This document shows positions 47,090-55,677 of a stretch of DNA of 64,000 bases, piece by piece. Both the position numbers and the translations under genes were made by a program. This DNA comes from Rikenellaceae bacterium (GTDB taxonomy: Bacteria; Bacteroidota; Bacteroidia; Bacteroidales; Rikenellaceae): the NCBI GenBank assembly GCA_021201795.1, contig JAJQEF010000016.1:84531-148530 (forward strand), written 5' to 3'. Below the pieces are notes generated by a model, which saw only the letters and a program-made list of their open reading frames with translations, was not told the DNA's origin and did not search any database. Numbering within the stretch: position 1 is the first letter of the stretch; each line of letters opens with the position of its first letter.

Positions 47090-48205
47090 ATGAACAGTTT
47101 CGAACGGCCGTTTACTTTTGACCGGGTAATAAGGATTCTTATAACCGTGGCGATTCTTATAGGACTGTATTTTTTCATAAACAGGATCAGCGGTGCGCTT
47201 CTGCCGTTCCTTGTTGCCTGGCTGATAGCATATATGATAAATCCGCTGGTGGAATTTTTCCAGTTCAGGGTGGGGCTTAAAAACCGTATCTTATCTATTG
47301 CGGCAGCGCTTCTCTCGATAACGGTTGTCTTCGGCAGCATTATATGGGCGTTGATACCTTCGGTGTCAGCGGAAATACGCAAGTTTGTCGAAATGGCGTC
47401 ATCTTATGAATACGGGTCGAAATACATTCCTTTTGTTCCGCAGAGCTGGATCGACTTTATCAATGAACATATCAACCTTGGAAAAATGCTGGAAGAACTC
47501 AATAAACAGGATCTTTTAGGACTTCTCCAACATCTGATGCCCAAGGTAAGATGGCTGTTTTCAGGGTCCATAAGCGTAGTGGTTGGATTTCTCGCTTCAT
47601 TTATCGTGCTTCTGTATATAGTATTTATACTTCTGGATTTCAATAAGATATCGACTATATTTATCAATCTGATCCCTCCGCGCTTTAAAAAAGGCGTCAC
47701 AGGAATTTTCAGCGATATAAAATATTCGATGAACCGTTATTTCCGCGGACAGGCCCTTGTTGCGTTATTAGTGGGGATATTGTTCGCCATAGGCTTCAGT
47801 ATAATTCAGTTGCCGTTGGGTATAATTTTGGGATTGTTTATCGGATTTCTGAATCTTGTACCGTATCTTCAGGTGGTGGGATTTATACCGACCATATTAC
47901 TATGTATGCTCAAATCTGCGGAAACAGGACAGAATTTCTGGGTACTGGCAGGACTCACGGCCCTTGTTTTTGTGGTAGTTCAGATAATTCAGGACGGATT
48001 TATAGTTCCGAAAATCATGGGTAAGATAACAGGACTTAACCCTGCTATTATACTTCTTTCACTGTCGATATGGGGAACCTTGATGGGATTCATAGGATTG
48101 ATCCTCGCCCTTCCGATGACAACCCTCCTGCTGTCTTATTACCAGCGTTTCGTCATAAATGGTGAAAAACTTTACGACGACCCCGGTAAAGATGTGGGTG
48201 GATAA
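47090..48205 (+). CDS. AI-2E family transporter
   Basis: 371-residue inner-membrane protein with about eight helices, of the AI-2E/PerM/YdiK exporter family. The C-terminal half has GLFIGFLNLVPYLQVVGFIP near 255 and GLNPAIILLSLSIWGTLMG. Some members act in autoinducer export, others in Na+/H+ exchange; the role here is unknown. The ATG at 47090 is chosen because a -10 element lies between it and the upstream ATG at 47051, which would add 13 residues. Confidence 0.88.
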   Translation: MNSFERPFTFDRVIRILITVAILIGLYFFINRISGALLPFLVAWLIAYMINPLVEFFQFRVGLKNRILSIAAALLSITVVFGSIIWALIPSVSAEIRKFVEMASSYEYGSKYIPFVPQSWIDFINEHINLGKMLEELNKQDLLGLLQHLMPKVRWLFSGSISVVVGFLASFIVLLYIVFILLDFNKISTIFINLIPPRFKKGVTGIFSDIKYSMNRYFRGQALVALLVGILFAIGFSIIQLPLGIILGLFIGFLNLVPYLQVVGFIPTILLCMLKSAETGQNFWVLAGLTALVFVVVQIIQDGFIVPKIMGKITGLNPAIILLSLSIWGTLMGFIGLILALPMTTLLLSYYQRFVINGEKLYDDPGKDVGG

Positions 48206-48217
48206 TGATTTTTATTG

Positions 48218-48225
48218 TATATTTG
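48218..48225 (+). promoter_or_regulatory. -10 element for the thi operon
   Basis: TATATTTG (TAnnTTTG), placing the start site about 10 bases before the TPP riboswitch. Confidence 0.6.
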
Positions 48226-48242
48226 CGTTGTAATAAACGGAA

Positions 48243-48342
48243 GACGGGGGGTGCCGCAGTTTAATTTGCGGCTGAGATTATACCCTTAAAGGAACTGCGG
48301 TTCCTGAACCTGACACGGTTAGTACCGTCGTAGGGAGCTTTT
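48243..48342 (+). ncRNA. TPP riboswitch (THI element)
   Basis: Carries the conserved thiamine pyrophosphate aptamer blocks in order: GGGGTGCC, GGCTGAGAT, ACCCTT, GAACCTGA and CGTAGGGA. An extra small hairpin (GGAAC-TGCG-GTTCC) sits between ACCCTT and GAACCTGA. Downstream, TCTCAG (48351-48356) and CAGCCGC (48363-48369) are complementary to the core GCGGCTGAGA (48268-48277), so they could form the switching partner. It precedes thiS and should repress the thi genes when TPP is plentiful. Confidence 0.93.
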
Positions 48343-48391
48343 CCTTCTGATCTCAGAGAAGCCAGCCGCCTTTCATTTATAAACATATTTT

Positions 48392-48589
48392 ATGGAGATA
48401 CTATTAAATAATGAAAGGACGGAAACCAACGCCGAAAACCTCGGAGAGTTGATAACCGAAAAATTACCGGACACTAAAGGCATCGCCGTAGCTGTGGGAA
48501 TGAAAGTAATTCCCCGCGATGTATGGAATGATACCGTTTTGAAAAACGGCGACAGTGTGACTGTTATTCGTGCGACACGGGGAGGCTGA
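48392..48589 (+). CDS. thiS: Sulfur carrier protein ThiS
   Basis: 65-residue ubiquitin-like protein ending in Gly-Gly (ATRGG), the site of thiocarboxylation that supplies sulfur for the thiazole ring. First gene of the riboswitch-controlled operon. Its activating enzyme ThiF is not in this window. Confidence 0.95.
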   Translation: MEILLNNERTETNAENLGELITEKLPDTKGIAVAVGMKVIPRDVWNDTVLKNGDSVTVIRATRGG

Positions 48590-48593
48590 TCCT

Positions 48594-49211
48594 ATGATCC
48601 GTACACCTATAATCATAACTTTGCCCGGCTTTTACGATAACGAGACGGATGCGGTCTGTGCATTGGCCGATGCCGGTGCGGACATAATTCATTTTCGTAA
48701 ACCTGATGCCGGTGAAGAGAATTTAAATCTTTGGCTGGGTGCAATACCCGAAAACTACAGGGACAATCTTACTATTCATTACCGTATCGATCTGGCAGAA
48801 AAATATATGCTTGGCGGCATACATTCGAAAATTACCGATTTAAAAACTTTTGAAAATCCTGATCTGAGAAAATCGACATCCTGCCATTCATGGGAAGAAG
48901 TTGAAAATGCGGAAGGGATAGCCGATTATGTATTTTTAAGTCCGGTCTTCGATTCGGTCTCGAAGGAAGGTTATAAATCTGCATTCGATCATGGATTTCT
49001 GAAAGAAAAATTGAACGGCATTAATATTCGGACGAAAGTCGTGGCCTTGGGGGGCATCGCTTCGGACAATATCGGAACTATAAAAGACATCGGATTCGAC
49101 GGTGTGGCGATGATCGGCAGCATATGGTCGGTTAAAGAAAACAAAATAGACATAGAAAAAACCACGGCTAATTATATAAAAATAATGGAGGAATGGCAGA
49201 AAAAACTGTAA
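48594..49211 (+). CDS. tenI: ThiE/TenI-like protein, probable thiazole tautomerase
   Basis: 205-residue TIM-barrel paralogue of ThiE. It keeps GGIHSK, SCHSWEEV, FLSPVFDSVSKEGY and VVALGGI, but where ThiE has the substrate/Mg motif IxND it has IHYRID. It therefore looks like TenI, the aromatising thiazole tautomerase, rather than a true TMP synthase. The start is the ATG at 48594, 4 bases after the thiS stop; a GTG at 48570 inside thiS is less likely. It overlaps thiE by 19 bases. Confidence 0.8.
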   Translation: MIRTPIIITLPGFYDNETDAVCALADAGADIIHFRKPDAGEENLNLWLGAIPENYRDNLTIHYRIDLAEKYMLGGIHSKITDLKTFENPDLRKSTSCHSWEEVENAEGIADYVFLSPVFDSVSKEGYKSAFDHGFLKEKLNGINIRTKVVALGGIASDNIGTIKDIGFDGVAMIGSIWSVKENKIDIEKTTANYIKIMEEWQKKL

Positions 49212-49846
49212 TCGATAAACTTTTGATCCAGTTGATTACCGACGGACAAGATAGAAATGATATCTTATCGCAGGTAGAAATGTTTCTGGAGGGCGGTGGC
49301 AGATGGGTGCAGTTGAGGATGAAGGACATGCCGGAATCCAATATAATAGAAACTGGTAAAGAGTTAAAAAAACTTTGCTCGGAACATGATGCCGTTTTCA
49401 TCCTGAACGATCATCCTCATCTGGTCGAGAAGATAGGAGCCGACGGTGTTCATATAGGAAAAAACGATATTTCTCCTGCTGAAGCCAGAAAAATATTGGG
49501 ATCCGGAGCAATTATAGGATGTACCGCGAATACCTTTGAAGATATCCGGAAGCTGAAGGAATACGATATAGATTATATAGGTTTAGGGCCATACCGCTTC
49601 ACGACTACTAAAAAAAATCTCAGCCCCGTACTGGGAGAGGGGGGGTACAGGGAAATTTTTAATAAAATGAAGCACGAGGGGGTCGATATTCCGGTCACTG
49701 CGATCGGAGGAATAGTCTTGGACGACGTGCCGAAACTCCTGAACGCCGGAGTGAAGAATATTGCCGTATCCGGAGCAGTAAATAAAAGCGCGAACCCCCG
49801 GAAAATAACAGAAGAATTTTTGAAACTACTAAGAAATAATATATGA
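49193..49846 (+). CDS. thiE: Thiamine phosphate synthase
   Basis: Joins HMP pyrophosphate and thiazole phosphate to give thiamine phosphate. The 217-residue TIM barrel has RWVQLRMKD near 40, FILNDHP near 70 (Mg2+ Asp), [11 protein letters not shown] near 84, [12 protein letters not shown] near 130 and VTAIGGI near 170. It overlaps tenI by 19 bases and thiG by 4 bases. Confidence 0.93.
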   Translation: MAEKTVIDKLLIQLITDGQDRNDILSQVEMFLEGGGRWVQLRMKDMPESNIIETGKELKKLCSEHDAVFILNDHPHLVEKIGADGVHIGKNDISPAEARKILGSGAIIGCTANTFEDIRKLKEYDIDYIGLGPYRFTTTKKNLSPVLGEGGYREIFNKMKHEGVDIPVTAIGGIVLDDVPKLLNAGVKNIAVSGAVNKSANPRKITEEFLKLLRNNI

Positions 49847-50628
49847 AACCGATAAAAATAGGGGATAGGGTCTATAATTCGAGACTTTTTCTCGGTACAG
49901 GTAAATTTTCATCGAACCAGTGTATGAAAGATACTGTCATCGCGAGCGGCAGCGAACTGGTGACCGTAGCCTTGAAAAGGGTGGATATTGAAGATAATAG
50001 CGACGACCTTCTCAAACATCTTAAAGATGCCGGAGTAAATCTTCTGCCGAATACTTCCGGTGTGCGCAGTGCGAAGGAGGCGGTCTTTGCCGCACAGCTC
50101 GCACGGGAAGCTATTGAAACCAACTGGCTCAAACTGGAGATACACCCGGACCCGCGTTATCTTCTTCCGGATCCGATAGAGACTTTGAAAGCTACGGAGG
50201 AACTCGCCAAACTGGGTTTTATAATCATGCCTTATATCCATGCCGATCCGGTATTATGTAAAAGATTGGAAGATGCCGGTGCTGCCTGCGTTATGCCGCT
50301 CGGAGCTCCGATAGGTTCCAATAAAGGTCTTGCTACGAAAGAATTCTTACGTATAATAATCGAGCAGAGCAGCGTCCCGGTTGTCGTAGATGCAGGGATA
50401 GGAGCACCGTCACATGCTGCGGAAGCTATCGAGATGGGTGCGGATGCTGTATTGGTCAATACGGCGATCGCCGTGGCCAAGGATCCCGTAAATATGGCGA
50501 CAGCCTTCAGGCTTGCTGTCGAGGCGGCTGAAATTGCGAGAGAAGCATCTTTGGCGCCGGTTGTGGACGGTGCAAGCGCGACGAGTCCCATGGTGCCGTT
50601 TCTGGATGATATAGACGATTTAATTTAA
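49843..50628 (+). CDS. thiG: Thiazole synthase
   Basis: Forms the thiazole phosphate from DXP, iminoacetate and ThiS thiocarboxylate. The 261-residue length is typical. Motifs include [11 protein letters not shown] near 14, TVALKRVD near 41, [12 protein letters not shown] near 70 and [12 protein letters not shown] near 183. It overlaps thiE by 4 bases; thiH follows after 4. Confidence 0.96.
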   Translation: MKPIKIGDRVYNSRLFLGTGKFSSNQCMKDTVIASGSELVTVALKRVDIEDNSDDLLKHLKDAGVNLLPNTSGVRSAKEAVFAAQLAREAIETNWLKLEIHPDPRYLLPDPIETLKATEELAKLGFIIMPYIHADPVLCKRLEDAGAACVMPLGAPIGSNKGLATKEFLRIIIEQSSVPVVVDAGIGAPSHAAEAIEMGADAVLVNTAIAVAKDPVNMATAFRLAVEAAEIAREASLAPVVDGASATSPMVPFLDDIDDLI

Positions 50629-50632
50629 GGGT

Positions 50633-51754
50633 ATGGCTACGTTTTATGACACATTAGCCGGTTATGACTGGAAAAACGTTACCGAAAAAATATATTCTTC
50701 GACAGATTCCGATGTAATTAATGCGATAGCCAAAGAGAAGCCTTCGCTGGATGATTTTGCTGCATTGGTTTCTCCGGCTGCGGAAAAATACGTCAGACTT
50801 ATGGCGGAAAAAAGCTACGGGATCACTCGGCGGAGATTCGGAAATACGATTCAGCTTTACGTTCCGCTATACCTCTCCAATTATTGTTCTAATCAGTGCG
50901 TATACTGTGGTTTTAACTGTAAAAATCAAATAAAAAGAACGATACTCGACGAAGCGGAGATCAGGCGTGAAGCGGAAGCTATCAGGGAAAAATATAAATT
51001 CGAACACATTCTTCTTGTGACAGGGGAAGCTCCGGCGAAATCCAGCGTTGATTATATGGGCAGGGCGATAGAGATAATGAAAGAATACTTTTCACAGGTG
51101 TCGCTCGAAGTACAGCCTCTCGATGTGGAAGAATATAAATATTTGATCGACAAAGGATTGTTCGCCGTATACATATATCAGGAAACTTACAATAAAGAAC
51201 GGTATCCACTATATCATCCGAAGGGACGCAAGAGTGATTTCAGATACAGGCTCGAGACGCCCAACCGTCTCGGCGAGGCCGGAATATATAAAACAGGGCT
51301 GGGTAATCTTATCGGTCTGGAAGAGTGGCGCACGGAAGCGTTTTTTACTGCCCTTCATTTGCGCTACCTTGAAAATAAATACTGGAGGACTAAGTACAGT
51401 ATAGCCTTCCCGCGGCTTCGTCCGTTTGCGAACGAGGGAGATTTCGACCCGAATTATCCTGCTACTGAGAAAAATCTGTTTCAGCTTATATGTGCTTACC
51501 GTCTGTTCTCGGAAGATGTGGAACTCTCCGTATCGACCCGTGAGAGTTCGGTTTACAGGGACAAAATCATGCCGTTCGGTGTTACTACCATGAGCGCAGG
51601 TTCCAAAACTATGCCTGGCGGATATGCCTATGATAACGGAGCTTTGGAACAATTCTCAGTAAATGACGACCGCACTCCGTATGATGTGGAGTCTGCCGTT
51701 AAAAATAAAGGGTTCGAGGCTGTCTGGAAGGACTGGGCTTTGTACCTGCAATAA
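50633..51754 (+). CDS. thiH: 2-iminoacetate synthase
   Basis: Radical SAM tyrosine lyase that gives dehydroglycine for thiazole synthesis. The 373-residue protein has CX3CX2C at C85, C89 and C92 (NYCSNQCVYCGF). It lacks the HydG C-terminal cysteine motif, so it is clearly ThiH. It is the last gene of the thi operon, followed by a terminator. Confidence 0.95.
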   Translation: MATFYDTLAGYDWKNVTEKIYSSTDSDVINAIAKEKPSLDDFAALVSPAAEKYVRLMAEKSYGITRRRFGNTIQLYVPLYLSNYCSNQCVYCGFNCKNQIKRTILDEAEIRREAEAIREKYKFEHILLVTGEAPAKSSVDYMGRAIEIMKEYFSQVSLEVQPLDVEEYKYLIDKGLFAVYIYQETYNKERYPLYHPKGRKSDFRYRLETPNRLGEAGIYKTGLGNLIGLEEWRTEAFFTALHLRYLENKYWRTKYSIAFPRLRPFANEGDFDPNYPATEKNLFQLICAYRLFSEDVELSVSTRESSVYRDKIMPFGVTTMSAGSKTMPGGYAYDNGALEQFSVNDDRTPYDVESAVKNKGFEAVWKDWALYLQ

Positions 51755-51767
51755 TATTATAAAATAA

Positions 51768-51797
51768 ATAAGCTGTGGATTTCCACAGCTTATTTTT
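51768..51797. terminator. Terminator between thiH and fabG
   Basis: ATAAGCTGTGGA, loop TT, TCCACAGCTTAT, then a T-rich tract; the flanking A-rich left side lets it serve both convergent genes. Confidence 0.85.
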
Positions 51798-51818
51798 ATT
51801 TGTGAATTAAATAAATTT

Positions 51819-52565
51819 CTAAGTGTTCATTGCACCGCAGACATTTATAACCTGACCGCTCACATATGATGAAAGATCCGATGCAAGGAACAATGCAGCT
51901 TTAGCGACTTCTTCCGGAGTACCTCCGCGGCGCATAGGAATTTTCTTGTTCCATTCGTTTCTTACCTCTTCAGACAGTTGTCCTGTCATTTCGGTTACGA
52001 TAAATCCGGGAGCGATAGCGTTGCAGCGAATGTTGCGCGATCCCAGTTCTTTAGCAGTAGATTTCGTAAGGCCGATAAGACCTGCTTTAGATGCGGAATA
52101 GTTCGCCTGACCTGCGTTGCCGGATACACCTACAACGGAACTCATATTAACGATCGAACCGCTTTTCTGCTTCAACATGAAGTTAAGAACGCCTTTGGTA
52201 AGGTTAAATGCGGATTTAAGATTTACGTTGATAACCATGTCCCATTGATCTTCGGTCATTTTCATGAGAAGACCGTCGCGGGTTATTCCTGCATTGTTTA
52301 TAAGAATATCCACACGTCCGAAGTCTTTCACTATCTGCTCTACAAGGGCGATAGATTCTTCGTAGTCAGATGCGTTGGATGTATATCCTTTTGCTTTAAC
52401 TCCGAGAGCAAGCAGTTCTTTTTCCGTATTTTGGAAATTTTCGTCGTCACGCAGGTCGGTAAACGCCACATTGGCACCTTCTTCTGCGAATTTTACGGCA
52501 ATCGCTTTACCGATGCCTCTTGCAGCTCCGGTTACGATAGCAACTTTTCCTTCCAGTAATTTCAT
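51819..52565 (-). CDS. fabG: 3-oxoacyl-[ACP] reductase
   Basis: NADPH-dependent short-chain dehydrogenase of fatty-acid elongation, 248 residues. It has TGAARGIGKAIA at 12-23, NNAG near 90, the catalytic Ser near 141 and YSASKAG (Tyr/Lys) near 154. It is a single gene with a TATTTTTG promoter element. Other SDR substrates are possible, but the sequence is typical FabG. Confidence 0.93.
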   Translation of the reverse strand: MKLLEGKVAIVTGAARGIGKAIAVKFAEEGANVAFTDLRDDENFQNTEKELLALGVKAKGYTSNASDYEESIALVEQIVKDFGRVDILINNAGITRDGLLMKMTEDQWDMVINVNLKSAFNLTKGVLNFMLKQKSGSIVNMSSVVGVSGNAGQANYSASKAGLIGLTKSTAKELGSRNIRCNAIAPGFIVTEMTGQLSEEVRNEWNKKIPMRRGGTPEEVAKAALFLASDLSSYVSGQVINVCGAMNT

Positions 52566-52593
52566 CTGTAATTAGGTTTTGTAGTACGAGCCA

Positions 52594-52601
52594 CAAAAAT
52601 A
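52594..52601 (-). promoter_or_regulatory. -10 element for fabG
   Basis: TATTTTTG on the minus strand (TAnnTTTG), 29 bases upstream of the fabG ATG. Confidence 0.5.
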
Positions 52602-52649
52602 ATAAAAATAATTAAACGGGAGAATTGTCGGTTTAAGATGACTTATCGG

Positions 52650-53201
52650 TTATCGTATATATAACCTTTGCGTATCCATCATCAGTATGTAATTATATCC
52701 ATTATGTTGGACTTCAGTTACCGGACTATTCCTGCCTACATAATTTCCCGGCATCCACATATCTATTTCTTCGATTTCCACCCATTCTACTCCTTCGAGA
52801 AGTGACGGATCTACTTCTCTCGAAGCATAATAAGATAAAGGTCGTCCTTTATCGAGATAAAAATTGAAAACATTTTGAAAAATACCGTTATTAGGATCAG
52901 GCCTCTTAGCTTCATCTCCATACCATGAATCTATAAAAAAATAACCGCCTTTACTCGTTATTATTTTAGCACATCCGAATTTTATGTCGAAAGGGCTGGG
53001 GCGGCTTCCGGATTCGTCGTAGATAGAAAAAAGCAATTCCATTCTTCCTGTGGCAGGGCGTCCGAGGGTGCATTCTATCCAGAAGGATATATTGTCGTTC
53101 ACCGCCATTTTAGTATCTTCCGGAATTTCGATTTCCGTCGTTTCCTTGCTGCAGGAATAAAACGCTGTTACGCAACAAGCGATAAGTAGTAGTTTTTTCA
53201 T
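52650..53201 (-). CDS. Hypothetical lipoprotein
   Basis: 183 residues with a lipoprotein signal (MKKLLLIACCVTAFYSC, lipidation at Cys17). The mature part is acidic and aromatic-rich (SFWIECTLGRPATG, YFFIDSWYGDEAKR, MWMPGNYVG). No family was recognised. It follows a decayed secreted-protein gene by 39 bases on the same strand, suggesting a former two-gene unit. Confidence 0.72.
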   Translation of the reverse strand: MKKLLLIACCVTAFYSCSKETTEIEIPEDTKMAVNDNISFWIECTLGRPATGRMELLFSIYDESGSRPSPFDIKFGCAKIITSKGGYFFIDSWYGDEAKRPDPNNGIFQNVFNFYLDKGRPLSYYASREVDPSLLEGVEWVEIEEIDMWMPGNYVGRNSPVTEVQHNGYNYILMMDTQRLYIR

Positions 53202-53240
53202 AGTAATAAGGTTTGATTAATTTATTATAATAATAATTAT

Positions 53241-53522
53241 TTATATTGATTTAAACAAATTATGGTAATTATTGTATTTAAATAATAAGTAAGCACTTCG
53301 AAGGAATTGCTTATCATTAATTCGATGGTTGCCGACTATATCTAATATAATTCTTATTGGCGACTGCTTATTTTTTCCATGTTTCATGAAATATTCGGGA
53401 TTCTCTTTTTCCAGTGCAAATAGAATTTCATCGATTCCCGGTTATCGTATGATATGTTTTTTTGTGCAAATGCCGTAATACCGTAACTTATTACTAAAAT
53501 GAATGCAAGTATTTTTTTTCAT
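53241..53522 (-). pseudogene. Decayed small secreted-protein gene
   Basis: From the ATG at 53522, an A8 run (53512-53519) puts the signal peptide out of frame: dropping one A gives MKKILAFILVISYGITAFAQ. A second shift near 53435-53445 is then needed to enter the frame reading DEILFALEKENPEYFMKHG and continuing to a stop at 53241. Both protein-like segments are clear, so this is a gene with at least two indels. It would have been about 93 residues. No family was recognised. It fills most of the 448-base gap before glyA. Confidence 0.55.
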
Positions 53523-53580
53523 CAGTGTGGGATAATGATTTTTAACGCATGGCTAAAAATAATAAAATACCTTTAATTAA

Positions 53581-53611
53581 TTTCCTGTTTAGTGTTTTTT
53601 ATGTAATTTTG
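53581..53611 (+). promoter_or_regulatory. Promoter for glyA
   Basis: TTTC (53581-53584), a 19-base spacer, TAATTTTG (53604-53611). The start site falls after the longer TTG/GTG-type ORF start at 53614 and before the ATG at 53650. Confidence 0.6.
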
Positions 53612-53649
53612 CGGTGTATCAGAAACAATTTATCCAAACATTCATAATT

Positions 53650-54930
53650 ATGGAAAGAGACACGAAGATTTTCGGGTTGATAGAAGAGGAGAAACAACGA
53701 CAGCTGCATGGTATTGAGTTGATTGCCTCTGAAAATTTTGTAAGCGGACAGGTGATGAACGCAATGGGTTCGGTTCTCACTAATAAATATGCCGAAGGCT
53801 ATCCGGGAGCACGATATTACGGAGGCTGTGAAGTTGTAGACAAAATAGAGCAACTTGCTATCGACAGGGTTTGCGAGCTTTACGGTGCAGAGTATGCCAA
53901 CGTTCAGCCTCACTCTGGTGCTCAGGCTAATATGGCGGTGTTCCTTACTGTTATGCAGCCGGGAGATACATTTCTCGGACTGGACCTTGCGCATGGCGGA
54001 CACCTTACACACGGTTCCCCTGTGAATTTCTCCGGTCTTCTTTACAAAGCCGTAGGATATCAGGTGGATGAAGCTACCGGTGTGATCGATTATGATAAAA
54101 TGGAACAGCTTGCTATCGAGCATAAACCGAAGATGATCGTAGGTGGCGCTTCTGCATACAGCCGTGAATGGAATTATGCGAGAATGCGTGAAATAGCGGA
54201 TAAAGTGGGGGCAATACTATGGATAGATATGGCGCACACAGCAGGACTTATCGCTGCCGGAATTCTTGAAAATCCGGTTAAACATGCTCATATAGTTACT
54301 TCTACTACACATAAAACCCTTCGCGGACCGCGCGGCGGTATTATTCTCGTTGGTAAGGATTTCGAAAATCCATGGGGAGTTACGACTTCTAAAGGCGAGA
54401 TCAAGAAAATTTCCGCGATGCTCAATTCTGCGGTATTTCCGGGAGTACAGGGTGGACCGCTGGAACATGTGATTGCGGCTAAGGCCGTTTCCTTCGGAGA
54501 GGCGCTGGAACCTTCATATAAAGAATATCAACAGCAGGTGGTTAAAAATGCTGCGGCAATGGCTAAGGCTCTTGTTGAGAAGGGATATAAAATTATTTCA
54601 GGAGGTACTGACAACCACCTTATGCTTATCGATCTGAGAACCAAGTTCCCGGATCTTAGCGGTAAAAAAGCTGAAAGGGCATTGGTTGCAGCGGATATTA
54701 CAACCAATAAGAATATGGTTCCTTTCGATTCGCGTTCTCCGTTCCTTACATCGGGAATCAGGGTGGGTACTCCGGCTATTACAACCCGTGGATTAAAGGA
54801 GGCGGAAATGGAAATTATCGTGGGACTTATCGACCGCGTTCTTTCGGATCCGGAAAATGAAAACAATATAGCGGAAATTCGTAAAGAAGTGAATGCTCTT
54901 ATGGCGGGACGACCGTTGTTTGCATGGTAA
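53650..54930 (+). CDS. glyA: Serine hydroxymethyltransferase
   Basis: PLP enzyme that interconverts serine and glycine while charging tetrahydrofolate with a one-carbon unit. The 426-residue length is typical. It has [10 protein letters not shown] near 23, [11 protein letters not shown] near 113 and the PLP lysine in [13 protein letters not shown] near 220. The start is the ATG at 53650 ([10 protein letters not shown]). It links the serCA and metF/folC pathways seen elsewhere in the window. Confidence 0.97.
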   Translation: MERDTKIFGLIEEEKQRQLHGIELIASENFVSGQVMNAMGSVLTNKYAEGYPGARYYGGCEVVDKIEQLAIDRVCELYGAEYANVQPHSGAQANMAVFLTVMQPGDTFLGLDLAHGGHLTHGSPVNFSGLLYKAVGYQVDEATGVIDYDKMEQLAIEHKPKMIVGGASAYSREWNYARMREIADKVGAILWIDMAHTAGLIAAGILENPVKHAHIVTSTTHKTLRGPRGGIILVGKDFENPWGVTTSKGEIKKISAMLNSAVFPGVQGGPLEHVIAAKAVSFGEALEPSYKEYQQQVVKNAAAMAKALVEKGYKIISGGTDNHLMLIDLRTKFPDLSGKKAERALVAADITTNKNMVPFDSRSPFLTSGIRVGTPAITTRGLKEAEMEIIVGLIDRVLSDPENENNIAEIRKEVNALMAGRPLFAW

Positions 54931-54955
54931 AATCTATTATAATTAAAATAAATAT

Positions 54956-54985
54956 AAAACGGCTGGTTAATACCAGCCGTTTTTA
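54956..54985. terminator. Terminator after glyA
   Basis: AAAACGGCTGGT, loop TAAT, ACCAGCCGTTTTT: 12-pair perfect stem. It is bidirectional between glyA and the convergent unknown. Confidence 0.9.
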
Positions 54986-54989
54986 TTTA

Positions 54990-55475
54990 TTAATCGAGAT
55001 ATTCTTTGATGACTTCGATGTGCACTACCCATTTATTTTGTGGAGAAACATCGGCAGTGTCCACAGAGATCTTTAATGGATTATCCGGATTGATGTTGCC
55101 ATCCCGCTCTACGGTCGCACTTTTCAAAAGGTTGCCGTTCTCGTCCTCTACAATTAATTTGACGGTTACAGGATTTTCAGGCGGAATGGTTTGAGCTATT
55201 ATTTCACTGAAAACCGCTTCGATTTTATCTATCGTAGTACCGTTGAAATTAAAATTCCTGTTATTGTAAATAACGAGCGTCTGACTTTTATCTTTTTCCA
55301 AAGTAGCTGATCCGCTTAAATTCGGGACCGGATTAACGAGGTCCTCAGGTTCCATAGGATAACTGTTTCCCTGATAGAAACGGACAGGCGGATCCAGGAT
55401 GTATTCGATCCTGGAATAGCCGCCGGATTTGTTTATCAGGGTTATATCGGTAAAAAATTTAATTAATGTTGACAT
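54990..55475 (-). CDS. Hypothetical protein
   Basis: 161-residue protein without signal peptide or membrane segments. It is beta-rich, with IYNNRNFNFNGTTIDKIEAV in the middle and VTVKLIVEDENGNLL afterwards, and ends KWVVHIEVIKEYLD. No family was recognised. The ATG at 55475 (MSTLIKFF) is preferred over 55526. It is a single gene between two terminator/operator-like elements. Confidence 0.7.
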   Translation of the reverse strand: MSTLIKFFTDITLINKSGGYSRIEYILDPPVRFYQGNSYPMEPEDLVNPVPNLSGSATLEKDKSQTLVIYNNRNFNFNGTTIDKIEAVFSEIIAQTIPPENPVTVKLIVEDENGNLLKSATVERDGNINPDNPLKISVDTADVSPQNKWVVHIEVIKEYLD

Positions 55476-55546
55476 ATTCAAAATAAGATTAATAGTTAGA
55501 CAATCGCGGAAAAATAACTTCCGCAAGAATTAATGTTTTGAAATAT

Positions 55547-55560
55547 GTTAATCGATTAAC
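55547..55560. repeat. Palindrome, possible operator
   Basis: GTTAATCGATTAAC is a perfect 14-base palindrome. It lies 7 bases downstream of a TAACTTTA element (minus strand 55575-55568), at the expected transcription start of the hypothetical gene ending at 54990. A regulator site is plausible; in AT-rich DNA chance is also possible. Confidence 0.35.
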
Positions 55561-55677
55561 TACTCTATAAAGTTAATAAAAATATTGTAAAATGAAAATA
55601 TTATGATATGATTATTAAAAATTAATATTATATCAACACCTATTTATGCTGTAAATTATATTTGGATATACTTGTAT

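Noticed and set aside
55476..55526. Start at 55526 for the hypothetical gene ending at 54990
   Set aside because: The added segment spans the leader hairpin; MSTLIKFF at 55475 is the more natural start.
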